Of a stretch of 64,000 nucleotides of DNA, positions 16,434 to 24,459 are shown piece by piece. Under the pieces are notes generated by a model. That model did not search any database. It was not told the DNA's origin and was given only the letters and a program-made list of their open reading frames with translations. The position numbers and the translations under genes were made by a program. The stretch lies in contig NZ_JPOF01000007.1 in NCBI RefSeq assembly GCF_000733755.1, positions 62,001 through 126,000 of the forward strand. The letters run 5' to 3'. Source of the stretch: Lachnoclostridium phytofermentans (GTDB taxonomy: Bacteria > Bacillota > Clostridia > Lachnospirales > Lachnospiraceae). How positions within the stretch are numbered: the first letter of the stretch is position 1; the number at the start of each line of letters is the position of its first letter.

Positions 16434-16613
16434 TTATTTTTCAGCTGTATTCTCAGAATTTTTACTAAATTTATGGCTTGAGGAAGATGGAAACTCATCA
16501 CCACTTACATAATTATCTGCACTGTTCTCTGTGCTTTTAGGGCTAATGATAGAATTACCATTTCCTTTGCCTTCTTTCTTTTTGTTACTGGCGTTTAAAT
16601 TATTATCAATCAT
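16434..16613 (-). CDS. small hydrophilic Asn/Ser/Lys-rich protein
   Basis: A 59-aa frame (starts MIDNNLNASNKKKEG, ends SKNSENTAEK) with no hydrophobic segment. GAGGT stands six bases before the ATG on the minus strand, supporting translation. No family is recognised. Composition resembles the small proteins at 40366 and 40646, which also lack ordered-protein character. Such proteins in spore formers are sometimes stress or spore-associated; that is only a suggestion. Confidence 0.5.
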   Translation of the reverse strand: MIDNNLNASNKKKEGKGNGNSIISPKSTENSADNYVSGDEFPSSSSHKFSKNSENTAEK

Positions 16614-16818
16614 AATTTACCTCATTCCTTAATATGTTTAACTTATTTATCACATTTATTGTTTACTAAACCTCAAGAAGTATTCTTTTTCTGTATTTTT
16701 AGTATTTATCCATCCAGATTTGTTATGTCGTTCCTTATTTTCGGGTAAAATATAGTTGGCGATTCCTAGGATTATGTATTACAATAAAATAAAAAGAAAT
16801 ATTAAAGGAAAATTATCA

Positions 16819-17196
16819 ATGAAAAAAATATTACTATTCCAAGTGGACAACCCATTAAAAGTGAAACAGACAGTTGCTACCATGCGTTTGCGTGTAGAGT
16901 CCATACCAGCGGCGAAGTTTAATCAAACAGTAGGAAGCCTTGTAAGCGGTGGTAAGGAGGAAGAACTACCTTATAGTGGAGAAATACCAGAAGGTAGTCT
17001 TTTATTAATGTGTGGGCTTAGCAATTCTGAGGTTGATCAGGTGTTATATCGACTAAGAAGTCAAAAAATATTCACGACGTACAAGGCAATTCAAACGCCT
17101 ACCAATACAGGTTGGAATGTTTTAGAACTTTATCAAGAAATGAAGAAAGAAAAGGAAGAAATTGAAGCAAGAAAAAAGCAACTGAAAACACAATAA
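16819..17196 (+). CDS. DUF3783 family protein
   Basis: A 125-aa cytoplasmic protein from the start at 16819 (MKKILLFQVDNP). The segment GSLLLMCGLSNSEVDQVLYRL in the middle matches the small DUF3783 family of clostridia, function unknown. The C-terminus is a charged helix (KEKEEIEARKKQLK). An upstream in-frame ATG at 16756 lacks a ribosome site, whereas AAAGGA is about ten bases before 16819. Confidence 0.7.
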   Translation: MKKILLFQVDNPLKVKQTVATMRLRVESIPAAKFNQTVGSLVSGGKEEELPYSGEIPEGSLLLMCGLSNSEVDQVLYRLRSQKIFTTYKAIQTPTNTGWNVLELYQEMKKEKEEIEARKKQLKTQ

Positions 17197-17234
17197 AAGA
17201 GTGAGATAATAAAGCTGATATATCAAAAAAGGAT

Positions 17235-17425
17235 ATGCTCGCTGACTACTTAAAAGAGAGCAGTTCAAAACATGATGTATCAGCTTTTATTATTCATGAC
17301 AAGGCACAAACAACGGAATTGCCCTTCATTCCTCTTACCTTGGCTTAAGATTAGAAGATCCAATGGAAAGAGCAATCAATTATCTAGGATTAACCGAAGA
17401 TGTAGACAATTATTTTGGATATTAG
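17235..17425 (+). pseudogene. frameshifted gene remnant
   Basis: The first half reads MLADYLKESSSKHDVSAFII and continues to about 17320; then a shift of frame gives SSYLGLRLEDPMERAINYLG and a proper-looking C-terminus ENDING TEDVDNYFGY plus TAG. The two halves together look like one protein C-terminus of about 60 residues, broken by one indel. I cannot name the family. No good ribosome site precedes it. Confidence 0.45.
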
Positions 17426-17433
17426 TAGTTAGG

Positions 17434-17476
17434 CTTTATCGTAGGATAAAGGTATAGAATCATTTCATTCTATGCC
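17434..17476 (+). terminator. two consecutive hairpins
   Basis: CTTTATC/GATAAAG (17434-17451) is followed by GGTATAGAAT/ATTCTATGCC (17451-17476). The T-run is weak, so termination is probable rather than certain. Confidence 0.45.
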
Positions 17477-17505
17477 TTATTGCAATTAAATATTTTAAAA
17501 TGTTA

Positions 17506-17536
17506 TTGACTTCGACACCGTGTCGTACTTTACAAT
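17506..17536 (+). promoter_or_regulatory. MerR-type promoter, 19-bp spacer with dyad
   Basis: TTGACT (17506-17511) and TACAAT (17531-17536) are 19 bp apart, the unusually long spacing that MerR proteins correct by DNA distortion. Between them is the perfect dyad CGACACCGTGTCG (17513-17525). This implies autoregulation by the MerR gene just downstream. Confidence 0.8.
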
Positions 17537-17559
17537 CTACTCAGAAAGGAGATGAGTGT

Positions 17560-18543
17560 ATGAAAACAATGACAATCAGCCAGGTATCTAAAACTTTTGA
17601 TGTCTCAACGAGAATGCTTCGCTATTATGAAAAAATGGGCCTTTTGAATAGTCATCGTAAGGAAGATTATTCTTATCGATTATATGATGAAAATGCTGTA
17701 AGACGTCTACAGCAGATTCTTGTTCTTCGAAGACTTCGCATTCCACTAAAACAAATAGCGCTAATATTAGAGGATACGAAGCAGATGGAGATTATACATA
17801 TTTTTCAAGAAAACATAGCTGAGATTGATGATGAAATGAATGCTCTTGGTACTATTCGGGATATATTAAGTACTTTTGTATCCAGACTTAGTTTGGGAGT
17901 GCAAAAAAACATCCGGTTGAACTTGTTAGAAGACAGTGAAATAATGAAGGTCGTTGACACTCTATGCCTTTCAAAATCAAATTTGAAGGAGGAACGGTCG
18001 ATGTCAGAACTTAACAAAGCAAATGAAATTTTAAACAAAAATCTAAATATTAGAATGGTGCTATTATCACCCTGCACGGTAGCTTCTTATCATTATGTTG
18101 GTGAGAATCCAGAAGAAGTGGTTGGAGAACAAATGAGTAAATTTATACAGGAAAGTAAACTTTATGAGAAAAAGCCTGATGCAAGAATGTTCGGATTTAA
18201 TCATCCAAATCCATCGGAATATACAGAATATCATGGCTATGAGGACTGGGTTACGATACCGGATGATATGGAAGTTCCAGCACCGCTAACGAAGAAGTAT
18301 TTTGAAGGCGGTTTATATGCTGCACATACAATTACGTTTCCCAATTTCAATGAATGGTCACTTTTATCAAAGTGGGTAGAGGATAGTGATAAATATATTG
18401 CTAATTATAGCAAGCTTGGCGAGGAAATAATGGGAGGATGTTTAGAAGAACATCTCAACTGGATTTATTCTGCGCATAAGGAATGGCCGGAAAACGGTAT
18501 TGATGGCCAAATGGACTTACTTCTTCCAGTAAAACTCAGATAA
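17560..18543 (+). CDS. MerR regulator with GyrI-like ligand-binding domain
   Basis: A 327-aa regulator. Residues 1-75 form the winged helix-turn-helix of MerR proteins (TISQVSKTFDVSTRMLRYYE), then a dimerising helix to about 125, a linker, and a C-terminal GyrI-like domain (about 165-327, with EYHGYEDWVTIPDDMEVP). GyrI-like domains bind bulky cationic drugs. The start at 17560 follows AAAGGAGATG. The promoter has a 19-bp spacer with a dyad, so the protein probably activates its own gene on drug binding. No efflux gene is immediately downstream. Confidence 0.9.
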   Translation: MKTMTISQVSKTFDVSTRMLRYYEKMGLLNSHRKEDYSYRLYDENAVRRLQQILVLRRLRIPLKQIALILEDTKQMEIIHIFQENIAEIDDEMNALGTIRDILSTFVSRLSLGVQKNIRLNLLEDSEIMKVVDTLCLSKSNLKEERSMSELNKANEILNKNLNIRMVLLSPCTVASYHYVGENPEEVVGEQMSKFIQESKLYEKKPDARMFGFNHPNPSEYTEYHGYEDWVTIPDDMEVPAPLTKKYFEGGLYAAHTITFPNFNEWSLLSKWVEDSDKYIANYSKLGEEIMGGCLEEHLNWIYSAHKEWPENGIDGQMDLLLPVKLR

Positions 18544-18647
18544 CAAGTAATAGATTATTTAATGAGTTTATTTTATCAACTTCCTTCACTATAGTAGGAA
18601 GCCTTGCATATTCTATATAGTGATTGCTATTAAAGTAAGGATTCTAT

Positions 18648-19562
18648 ATGGAGTATTATGTAGTTTCATCATTGGAAATCCACTTGTTTTTCGCAAGAAT
18701 TATGAAAGAACATTCATTTTTCTTAGAGGTTGGATTTACACAAGCAAATTGTGATTATAGGTCAGAAGCAATTTGCTATAAAGAAGCTTTCGAGGATTTA
18801 CTGAATCAAGTAATCAGTTGTAGTGATGGCATTGTTGGCCCTTGTATCTTTGAGTCAGGGGAAGTATTTACGAACTATACACTTTGTTCTGAAGAAAAGT
18901 CCGCTAGACTGACAGGTAGTTGTATCGATACTAATATTACAAGACGTGAAGCAAAGCTATGTAAGTGCATGTGTCAACAAAGGTGTATTGATGATCGCTT
19001 AGTTCATGCAGTAAAGCAAATCAATTGCCGTTCCTTGGAGCTGTTAGAAGGTTTGATATGTTTAAAAGAGAATATACTTCATAATGTATTAAATTGTTGT
19101 ATGTTTACAATGAATTATCCATTACTCATTGAGCATATTATCCGTGAAGCAAAATTATATCAGAAATATATTATGTATTTAGAGCAAGGGAAAGATTGCG
19201 TTCAAGAAGATCTAAGAGATATTGAATTGTTCTGGAATCAAATTATGATGGAACATGCATTATTCATTAGAGGACTATTAGATCCAACGGAAGATGATTT
19301 AATTATGACGGCGGATGATTTTGCAGATGAGTATGCCAAATTATTAGAGGAAGCTAGATGTATGACACAAAGGACTATGCAAGGTTTGACAAGTAAAACA
19401 TTAAAAGAGACTATGAAATATCGTGATTTTAAACTTGCAGGAACCAAAGGAATCAACGAATGCGAAATTCGTAGTTTGATTCTTCCATTGTTAGCAGATC
19501 ATGTATTGAGGGAAGCAAATCATTATATTAGAATCTTGGAAGAGGAGCAAACAAGCTGCTAG
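18648..19562 (+). CDS. DUF2935 family protein (two helical domains)
   Basis: A 304-aa all-helical protein. SLEIHLFFARIMKEHSFFLE near residue 10 and LFWNQIMMEHALFIRGLLDP near 195 are the two copies of the DUF2935 repeat, each with a conserved EH pair. The family has a ferritin-like four-helix fold with His and Glu positioned for metal binding, but no known enzyme activity. A cysteine-rich stretch (CKCMCQQRC, about 106-114) in the middle is not usual in what I know of the family. AAGGA lies before the ATG. Confidence 0.75.
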   Translation: MEYYVVSSLEIHLFFARIMKEHSFFLEVGFTQANCDYRSEAICYKEAFEDLLNQVISCSDGIVGPCIFESGEVFTNYTLCSEEKSARLTGSCIDTNITRREAKLCKCMCQQRCIDDRLVHAVKQINCRSLELLEGLICLKENILHNVLNCCMFTMNYPLLIEHIIREAKLYQKYIMYLEQGKDCVQEDLRDIELFWNQIMMEHALFIRGLLDPTEDDLIMTADDFADEYAKLLEEARCMTQRTMQGLTSKTLKETMKYRDFKLAGTKGINECEIRSLILPLLADHVLREANHYIRILEEEQTSC

Positions 19563-19764
19563 TAGAGTTTAAAAAAATTAACGCATATTTGAATTCTGAG
19601 ATAAGAATTCTGGAGCATATTTAATTCTACTAATAATAAAAATGAGATTATCAAAATGATGTGACCTTTTGGATTGAAGAGTCGAGATGCTTGGAAAGAG
19701 TATTTTGACTCTTCAATTTTTCGTTTCAAGGTTTTGTATGCAGGTGTATGCAAGCTCCTATTTA

Positions 19765-19894
19765 TTAATCTAATACATCGACCATTGGCTCATAGCAATC
19801 GCTTCTCGGAGTAATATCCCTCAAATAATGGAGGGTCATTGCCAGAGTAGAGTGCCCAAGGAGTTTCAGAATTCTATGAATTCCCTGTTCTTTG
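19765..19894 (-). pseudogene. C-terminal fragment of a tyrosine recombinase (integrase)
   Basis: On the minus strand the frame reads GIHRILKLLGHSTLAMTLHY and continues to a stop at 19765. LLGHSTLAMTLHY is the box II region of phage-type integrases, with the conserved His and the nucleophilic Tyr. The frame is closed by TGA just upstream, so only the last 40 or so residues remain. It marks a lost mobile element. The rest of the 530-base gap (19563-20093) shows no gene. Confidence 0.7.
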
Positions 19895-20093
19895 TTTCAG
19901 AGAAATTCTTATCACGTTTTGCAGCTTTTCGGCTAGTAGTACACATCTTTATTTATTGACTTCATAGATAGGAAAAAATATAATTAGTTTAATTATAAAT
20001 TTATATTTACGTCTTTTTATCAAATTCACAACTTATATCAAGACTTTTTTTGCTTACATATATTATTCTACTTATGAAAGGAGGCGAACTAAC

Positions 20094-21005
20094 TTGTATG
20101 AATGGAATGAAGCAGTTCAAAAAATGATTTATTGGCTGGAAGATAAATTGCATGATAATCCATCACTTCTTGACATGTCGGAGCAGATTGGATACTCACC
20201 ATATTATTGTTCAACCAAGTTTCATGAAATAGTAGGTATGACGTTTAAAAGCTATATTGCTGGACGTAGACTTGCAAAAGCCACACTTGAAATACGTGAT
20301 ACTAACGAGCGTATTCTCGATATAGCTATTAAGAACGGTTATTCCTCGCAGGAAGCTCTGACGAGAGCTTTTGTAAATGCCTATGGATGTACACCAGCGG
20401 TATATAGAAGGAAGCCCATACCAATTGCTCTTTCAAATATACAGGTAGTTTTACATCCCGAATATTATAATAAAGGAGAGAAAACGTTGAGTAAAACATG
20501 CTTAAAAAATGCCGAAGTACGCATGGAATATCTTCCGGCACATAAGTACATCGGTATATGGAGTGATGAGGCAAATGGATATGGTAATTTTTGGAATAAA
20601 CATAATTGTGATGAGGTGTGTGGTATTATTGAGAGTATGAGACATTTGTCAGACCCAGTTATTGGGTGTCATATGGCTGGCTGGCATTATGTAAATGGAG
20701 CCCGTAAGTATTTTTATGGTTTTGGTGTATCGCATGACTATGAGGGTGATATTCCTCAGGGCTTTGCTATTAAAGAATTCCCTGCAAGCTATTATTTAGT
20801 TTTTTTCCATCCATCCTTCGATTATTTAAAAGATAACGGTGAGGTAATGAAACAGGTAGAGAACCTTGCATGGAATTATGATATCGAGGCTGAAGGCTTT
20901 AATAATCAGAAATATCTATGGAATGAAGAAGTTTGTCAAGATTACCAACGTCATTATCCTGAAGTCCTCGGATATGAGGTTTTGCGACCAGTTAAGAGGA
21001 AATAA
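20094..21005 (+). CDS. AraC regulator with GyrI-like effector domain
   Basis: A 303-aa regulator. AraC-type DNA-binding domain at residues 8-108 (AIKNGYSSQEALTRAFVNAY in the second helix-turn-helix), then a GyrI-like effector domain at about 135-303, which typically binds hydrophobic drugs (as in Rob and BmrR). The start is TTG at 20094, nine bases after AAAGGAGG; no ATG in frame fits better. It lies next to an integrase remnant and 440 bases from another AraC gene of the same architecture. Confidence 0.87.
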   Translation: MYEWNEAVQKMIYWLEDKLHDNPSLLDMSEQIGYSPYYCSTKFHEIVGMTFKSYIAGRRLAKATLEIRDTNERILDIAIKNGYSSQEALTRAFVNAYGCTPAVYRRKPIPIALSNIQVVLHPEYYNKGEKTLSKTCLKNAEVRMEYLPAHKYIGIWSDEANGYGNFWNKHNCDEVCGIIESMRHLSDPVIGCHMAGWHYVNGARKYFYGFGVSHDYEGDIPQGFAIKEFPASYYLVFFHPSFDYLKDNGEVMKQVENLAWNYDIEAEGFNNQKYLWNEEVCQDYQRHYPEVLGYEVLRPVKRK

Positions 21006-21189
21006 TGTAAAAATTACAAACCTCTTCAAGTAAATATCTTCTTATTTCTCGTCATAACTCCTTACAGCGTGGTTTTGGAAAGTCGGGCACCATTTGGGCA
21101 CCATAATCTTTTACAGAAATTTTCTCAATTCTCATTTTTGTTCCATTCCTTTCCGACTTTTCAGCGTAACTTTTAGAAGAGCAAGCATA

Positions 21190-21209
21190 GGAAGTGTGGC
21201 CACACTTCC
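21190..21209. repeat. perfect 20-bp palindrome GGAAGTGTGGCCACACTTCC
   Basis: The sequence is its own reverse complement with no centre base. It is 257 bases upstream of the AraC gene at 21447 and could be a dimer binding site or a recombination site left by the lost element. Confidence 0.7.
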
Positions 21210-21289
21210 GTAAAATATCTTGTTGGGAAGGATCCCAAACCCTATTTGTTTTTTACAACTGGCTATCTAGGAAACGTACCTCGAATGAA

Positions 21290-21319
21290 TTGGAAAACAA
21301 GCAAGAGATATGGTATAAT
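21290..21319 (+). promoter_or_regulatory. promoter for the AraC/DUF1905 operon
   Basis: TTGGAA (21290-21295) and TATAAT (21314-21319) are 18 bp apart. Expected start of transcription is near 21326, about 120 bases before the AraC start codon. Confidence 0.6.
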
Positions 21320-21446
21320 CTTTTCAAGGAAAATCACATGGAACATGAAGAAAATTTATATTTGCTTAACCTACTAATTGCAGCATAAAAAGTCGAGTTA
21401 AAATAAAATATTTGTTTTATTATTATAATGAGAAAAGGGGAAAAAT

Positions 21447-22328
21447 ATGGACTGGATTAAACAGCTTAACAAGATTATGGACTATATTGATGACAATTTG
21501 CAAGGCGAAATATCAAATGACAGAATATCCGAAATCGCATGCTGCTCCATATATAATTTTCAAAGAATGTTTTCGTATATTGCGCAAACTTCATTATCTG
21601 AATATGTTCGAAGTCGCAGAATGACTCTTGCTGCTTTTGATATTATAAAAGGCAATGAGAGAATTGTTGACATTGCATTGAAGTATGGTTATGATTCGCA
21701 AGATGCTTTTTCGCGCGCATTCAGAAACTTTCATGGAGTATTACCATCGGCAGTAAGAAAAGAATCAGTGCTGGTTAAATCTTGTCCTAAGCTCTCCTTT
21801 CAAATTATGGTAAAAGGAGAAGAGAAAATGAACTATCAAATTGAGCGTTGGCCCGCATTTAAAGTTTTCGGAATATCTAACAGGATAAAAACCAACGAAG
21901 CTTTTGCATTTGTACCGCAGATATGGGAGAAGGCATGGAAAGACGGCACTATGCAAAAATTCACAAAATACTTCCCTGATTATCGTCCGGCAGGTTTCTT
22001 AGGGATTGCCGATGGAGGCGAGTGGGGAAACTCAGAAGAAATGAACTACATTTTAGCCGTTACTAACCATGTGGATACACCGAATTGCGATTATGTCCCT
22101 GCGCCGGAAGGCATGATGGAATTCGCCTATCCTGCCGCAACTTGGGCAATTATCAACGCAGATGGTGAATTGCCGAATGCGGTGCAGGAGGTTTATAACA
22201 AATTTTATTCTGAATGGCTACCAAGCTCAGGATATAAACTTTCCGACCTGCCCGTGATTGAATGCTATATGCAGGATAACCATCAAGAAGTATGGATAGC
22301 AATTGAAGAAACGGAAAAACAGTTATGA
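21447..22328 (+). CDS. AraC regulator with GyrI-like effector domain
   Basis: A 293-aa regulator with the AraC DNA-binding domain at residues 5-108 (SIYNFQRMFSYIAQTSLSEY; ALKYGYDSQDAFSRAFRNFH) and a GyrI-like effector domain at about 125-293. AGGGGAAAAAT precedes the ATG. Its stop codon overlaps the start of the following gene (ATGA), so the two are co-translated; the partner may be the regulated function. Base composition of this pair is slightly richer in GC than the flanks, which could indicate transfer. Confidence 0.88.
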   Translation: MDWIKQLNKIMDYIDDNLQGEISNDRISEIACCSIYNFQRMFSYIAQTSLSEYVRSRRMTLAAFDIIKGNERIVDIALKYGYDSQDAFSRAFRNFHGVLPSAVRKESVLVKSCPKLSFQIMVKGEEKMNYQIERWPAFKVFGISNRIKTNEAFAFVPQIWEKAWKDGTMQKFTKYFPDYRPAGFLGIADGGEWGNSEEMNYILAVTNHVDTPNCDYVPAPEGMMEFAYPAATWAIINADGELPNAVQEVYNKFYSEWLPSSGYKLSDLPVIECYMQDNHQEVWIAIEETEKQL

Positions 22329-22978
22329 TATACTCATTTTCAGAAAAAATATTTGAGCAGGGCAAACGGCATTTTATTAAGATTCCGTTTAATGTTTGGG
22401 AGGAATGTGGTCAAAAAGGCTTAATTCCTGTTAAGGTTTATATTCAGGACTTAATATTTGAGTGTAGGCTTGTTCCAAAAGGTGCGGGCATTTACTATAT
22501 TCCCATTTCCAAAAGCGTTACGAATCAGATTAACAACAGCGATGAGATAAGTATTTCCTTTAATCTTATCAGAGGTTTAACCCGTATTAATCATGACAGC
22601 CCCTATACATTGGAGAATCCTATCCGAAAAATAGATACGATTCAAAATGTTACATACTACAAAGACGGTTATTGCGGTCAGATTTGCATTGCGATGCTCA
22701 CTGGGCTAAGTGTGGAAGAAATTACAGAGATTATGCAAGCAAAGGCTTGGCAGTGTTCCATCTCTAAACTGATAGAAACACTTGATTACTTTGGAATTTC
22801 TCACAATGAAAAGGTTATTTACACTAGAGGCAGAGAAATTGTTTTGCCTGAGTGCTGTATCGTTAATGTAAAAAGAGATTACATCAACCATCTTGCGCTT
22901 TATTACAAAGGAAAATATTATGATTCGATGAATTTTGGTGCAGACAAAATTATAAGTTATTTAAGAATCGATATTTAA
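22325..22978 (+). CDS. DUF1905 domain fused to a C39-like cysteine-peptidase fold
   Basis: A 217-aa protein. Residues 10-85 match DUF1905 (GKRHFIKIPFNVWEECGQKG, then VPKGAGIYYIPISKSV). Residues 110-215 look like a papain/C39-type domain: Cys117 in GYCGQICIAML, His189 in NHLALYY and Asp200 after it in KGKYYDSM. C39 domains cleave leader peptides or peptide bonds; here there is no transporter fused and no signal peptide, so action in the cytoplasm is likely. It is co-translated with the upstream drug-sensing AraC gene. The domain pair is recognised by pattern only, and its substrate is unknown. Confidence 0.65.
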   Translation: MIYSFSEKIFEQGKRHFIKIPFNVWEECGQKGLIPVKVYIQDLIFECRLVPKGAGIYYIPISKSVTNQINNSDEISISFNLIRGLTRINHDSPYTLENPIRKIDTIQNVTYYKDGYCGQICIAMLTGLSVEEITEIMQAKAWQCSISKLIETLDYFGISHNEKVIYTRGREIVLPECCIVNVKRDYINHLALYYKGKYYDSMNFGADKIISYLRIDI

Positions 22979-23329
22979 ATGGTACAGCTAAAGAGTATAA
23001 TCCGTATGTTAGATAGCATAGTCAGTCGTCCTTGTCAACGATAAAATAAACGGCTTTGTCATCGTTGACAAGCCCGTCTGTCCCAACTCTATCAGTTCCG
23101 CAATGAAAGAATAGATGAACTGATATGGATGATAGTTGCGCAGAAAGTGAGTTCTTAGTTGCATGAAAAGAAAATTTATGTCATGATAAGAAGCAATGAG
23201 GTGAGGTTGTGAAAGAGAACTCCATCTGTAGCATCTTGCCTTATATTTTTTGCTACAATACGCAGAGTGGAGTTAGTAAGTAAAAGTATTTTTAAGATAT
23301 TTAATTGGTAATTTAGGAGAAGAATTATA
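22979..23329. other. intergenic region with 12-bp inverted repeat
   Basis: CTTGTCAACGAT (23031-23042) and ATCGTTGACAAG (23061-23072) form a stem with an 18-base loop but no T-run. A short coding-like fragment (QLYQFRNERIDELIWMIVAQ) follows at about 23080-23155 and may be the tail of a lost gene. A TTTTTTGCTACAATAC-like segment near 23250 could hold the promoter for the next gene. Confidence 0.4.
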
Positions 23330-24148
23330 ATGAAAGTAAATAAAGAAAAATGTATTGCATGTGGTCTTTGTGTGAATGATTGCCCTGCTAGATGTATCAG
23401 ATTGAAGGACAACAAAGCAACTATTATAAATAAAATATGTATCGAATGCGGACATTGTATTGCAATATGCCCTAAGTTCGCAGTTACAACTGACGAAGAT
23501 AAAATGAAGGAAGTAATCCCTTACAAGAAAGAAACCTTCCATATAGAACCAGAGAATCTTTTGAACTCAATTAAATTTAGAAGATCGATAAGACAGTTTA
23601 AAGACCAAGAGGTGGAGACTGAGAAAATAGAGAAGATAATTGAAGCAGGTCGCTTTACCCAGACTGCTAGAAATAATCAGGATGTTTCTTATCTCGTAAT
23701 AAGAAAAGAGATAGATAAGCTTCGACTATTAGTTATGGAAAGCTTATATCATATGGGGCAGCATATTCTAGAAAATCTGACTCCAGAAAACATGTCTCAC
23801 AAAAGATATGCAAAGATGTGGGTTGATGTTTACGAAGCGTATCAAAAAGATTCGAATATTGAGGATATAATTTATTATCAAGCACCAGCTCTAATACTAG
23901 TATTGTCGCCGACTCCGATTAATGGAGGATTAGCCTCTACGAATATGGAATTAATGACGAATGCATTGGGGCTTGGTACCTTCTATAGTGGATTTACGGT
24001 ACGGGCAGCGCAGAATAATCAAAAGATAAGAGAGTTTCTAGGTTTAAAGGAAGAAGAACAAATCATTACTTGTATGGCAATTGGATACCCAAAGGTTAAT
24101 TATTTAAGAACGGTACCTCGTAATGATGCAAAGGTCACTTGGTTATAG
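23330..24148 (+). CDS. ferredoxin-nitroreductase fusion protein
   Basis: A 272-aa protein. Residues 1-60 carry two 4Fe-4S motifs, CIACGLCVNDCPARC and CIECGHCIAICPKF. Residues 75-272 form an FMN-binding nitroreductase domain (SIKFRRSIRQFKD at the start). Such fusions take electrons through the iron-sulfur clusters to reduce flavin and then nitro-compounds, quinones or other acceptors in anaerobes. AGGAGAAGAATT precedes the ATG. It is a single gene ended by the terminator at 24318. Confidence 0.92.
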   Translation: MKVNKEKCIACGLCVNDCPARCIRLKDNKATIINKICIECGHCIAICPKFAVTTDEDKMKEVIPYKKETFHIEPENLLNSIKFRRSIRQFKDQEVETEKIEKIIEAGRFTQTARNNQDVSYLVIRKEIDKLRLLVMESLYHMGQHILENLTPENMSHKRYAKMWVDVYEAYQKDSNIEDIIYYQAPALILVLSPTPINGGLASTNMELMTNALGLGTFYSGFTVRAAQNNQKIREFLGLKEEEQIITCMAIGYPKVNYLRTVPRNDAKVTWL

Positions 24149-24317
24149 AAAAAATTGATTCCTTTTTATAGTTCGAGAGAAAATGTAACACTTCAATATA
24201 AATTGGACAACATTTCAAGATAAATTTAATTACACCTCAATCAATGTAAGATCAGCTCAATAAGAATTTAACAACAGTGCAAGATAGTTCTATAGAAAAT
24301 AGAATAGTAATAAGATA

Positions 24318-24376
24318 AAATCCCGTAAATGCATAAAGTTAAAGTCCTTAACTGAAAGCAGTTGCGGGATTTTTTA
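24318..24376 (+). terminator. terminator after the nitroreductase gene
   Basis: AAATCCCG (24318-24325) pairs with CGGGATTT (24365-24372) around an internal AGTT/AACT stem, followed by T's. The rest of the gap 24149-24459 shows nothing. Confidence 0.75.
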
Positions 24377-24459
24377 GTATTGGAATCAAATATTAGTTTT
24401 TCTATAGATTGCAGTGAGTTTTTAACAAGTTAAAATACAAATTGATTCTTAAACTATTT

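Larger units (their letters stand above)
21006..21446. other. gap between two AraC genes; palindrome and promoter
   Basis: No gene is convincing. A short minus-strand frame (MRIEKISVKDYGAQMVPDFP, about 21058-21140) resembles a remnant but is unrecognised. Two copies of GGGCACCAT lie at about 21088 and 21096. The perfect palindrome at 21190 and the promoter at 21290 are listed separately. Confidence 0.4.

Noticed and set aside
17284-17297. TTCATGACAAGG word inside the frameshifted remnant, as another dispersed repeat copy
   Set aside because: Only 12 bases match, the stem is absent and the word is read in frame as coding sequence.
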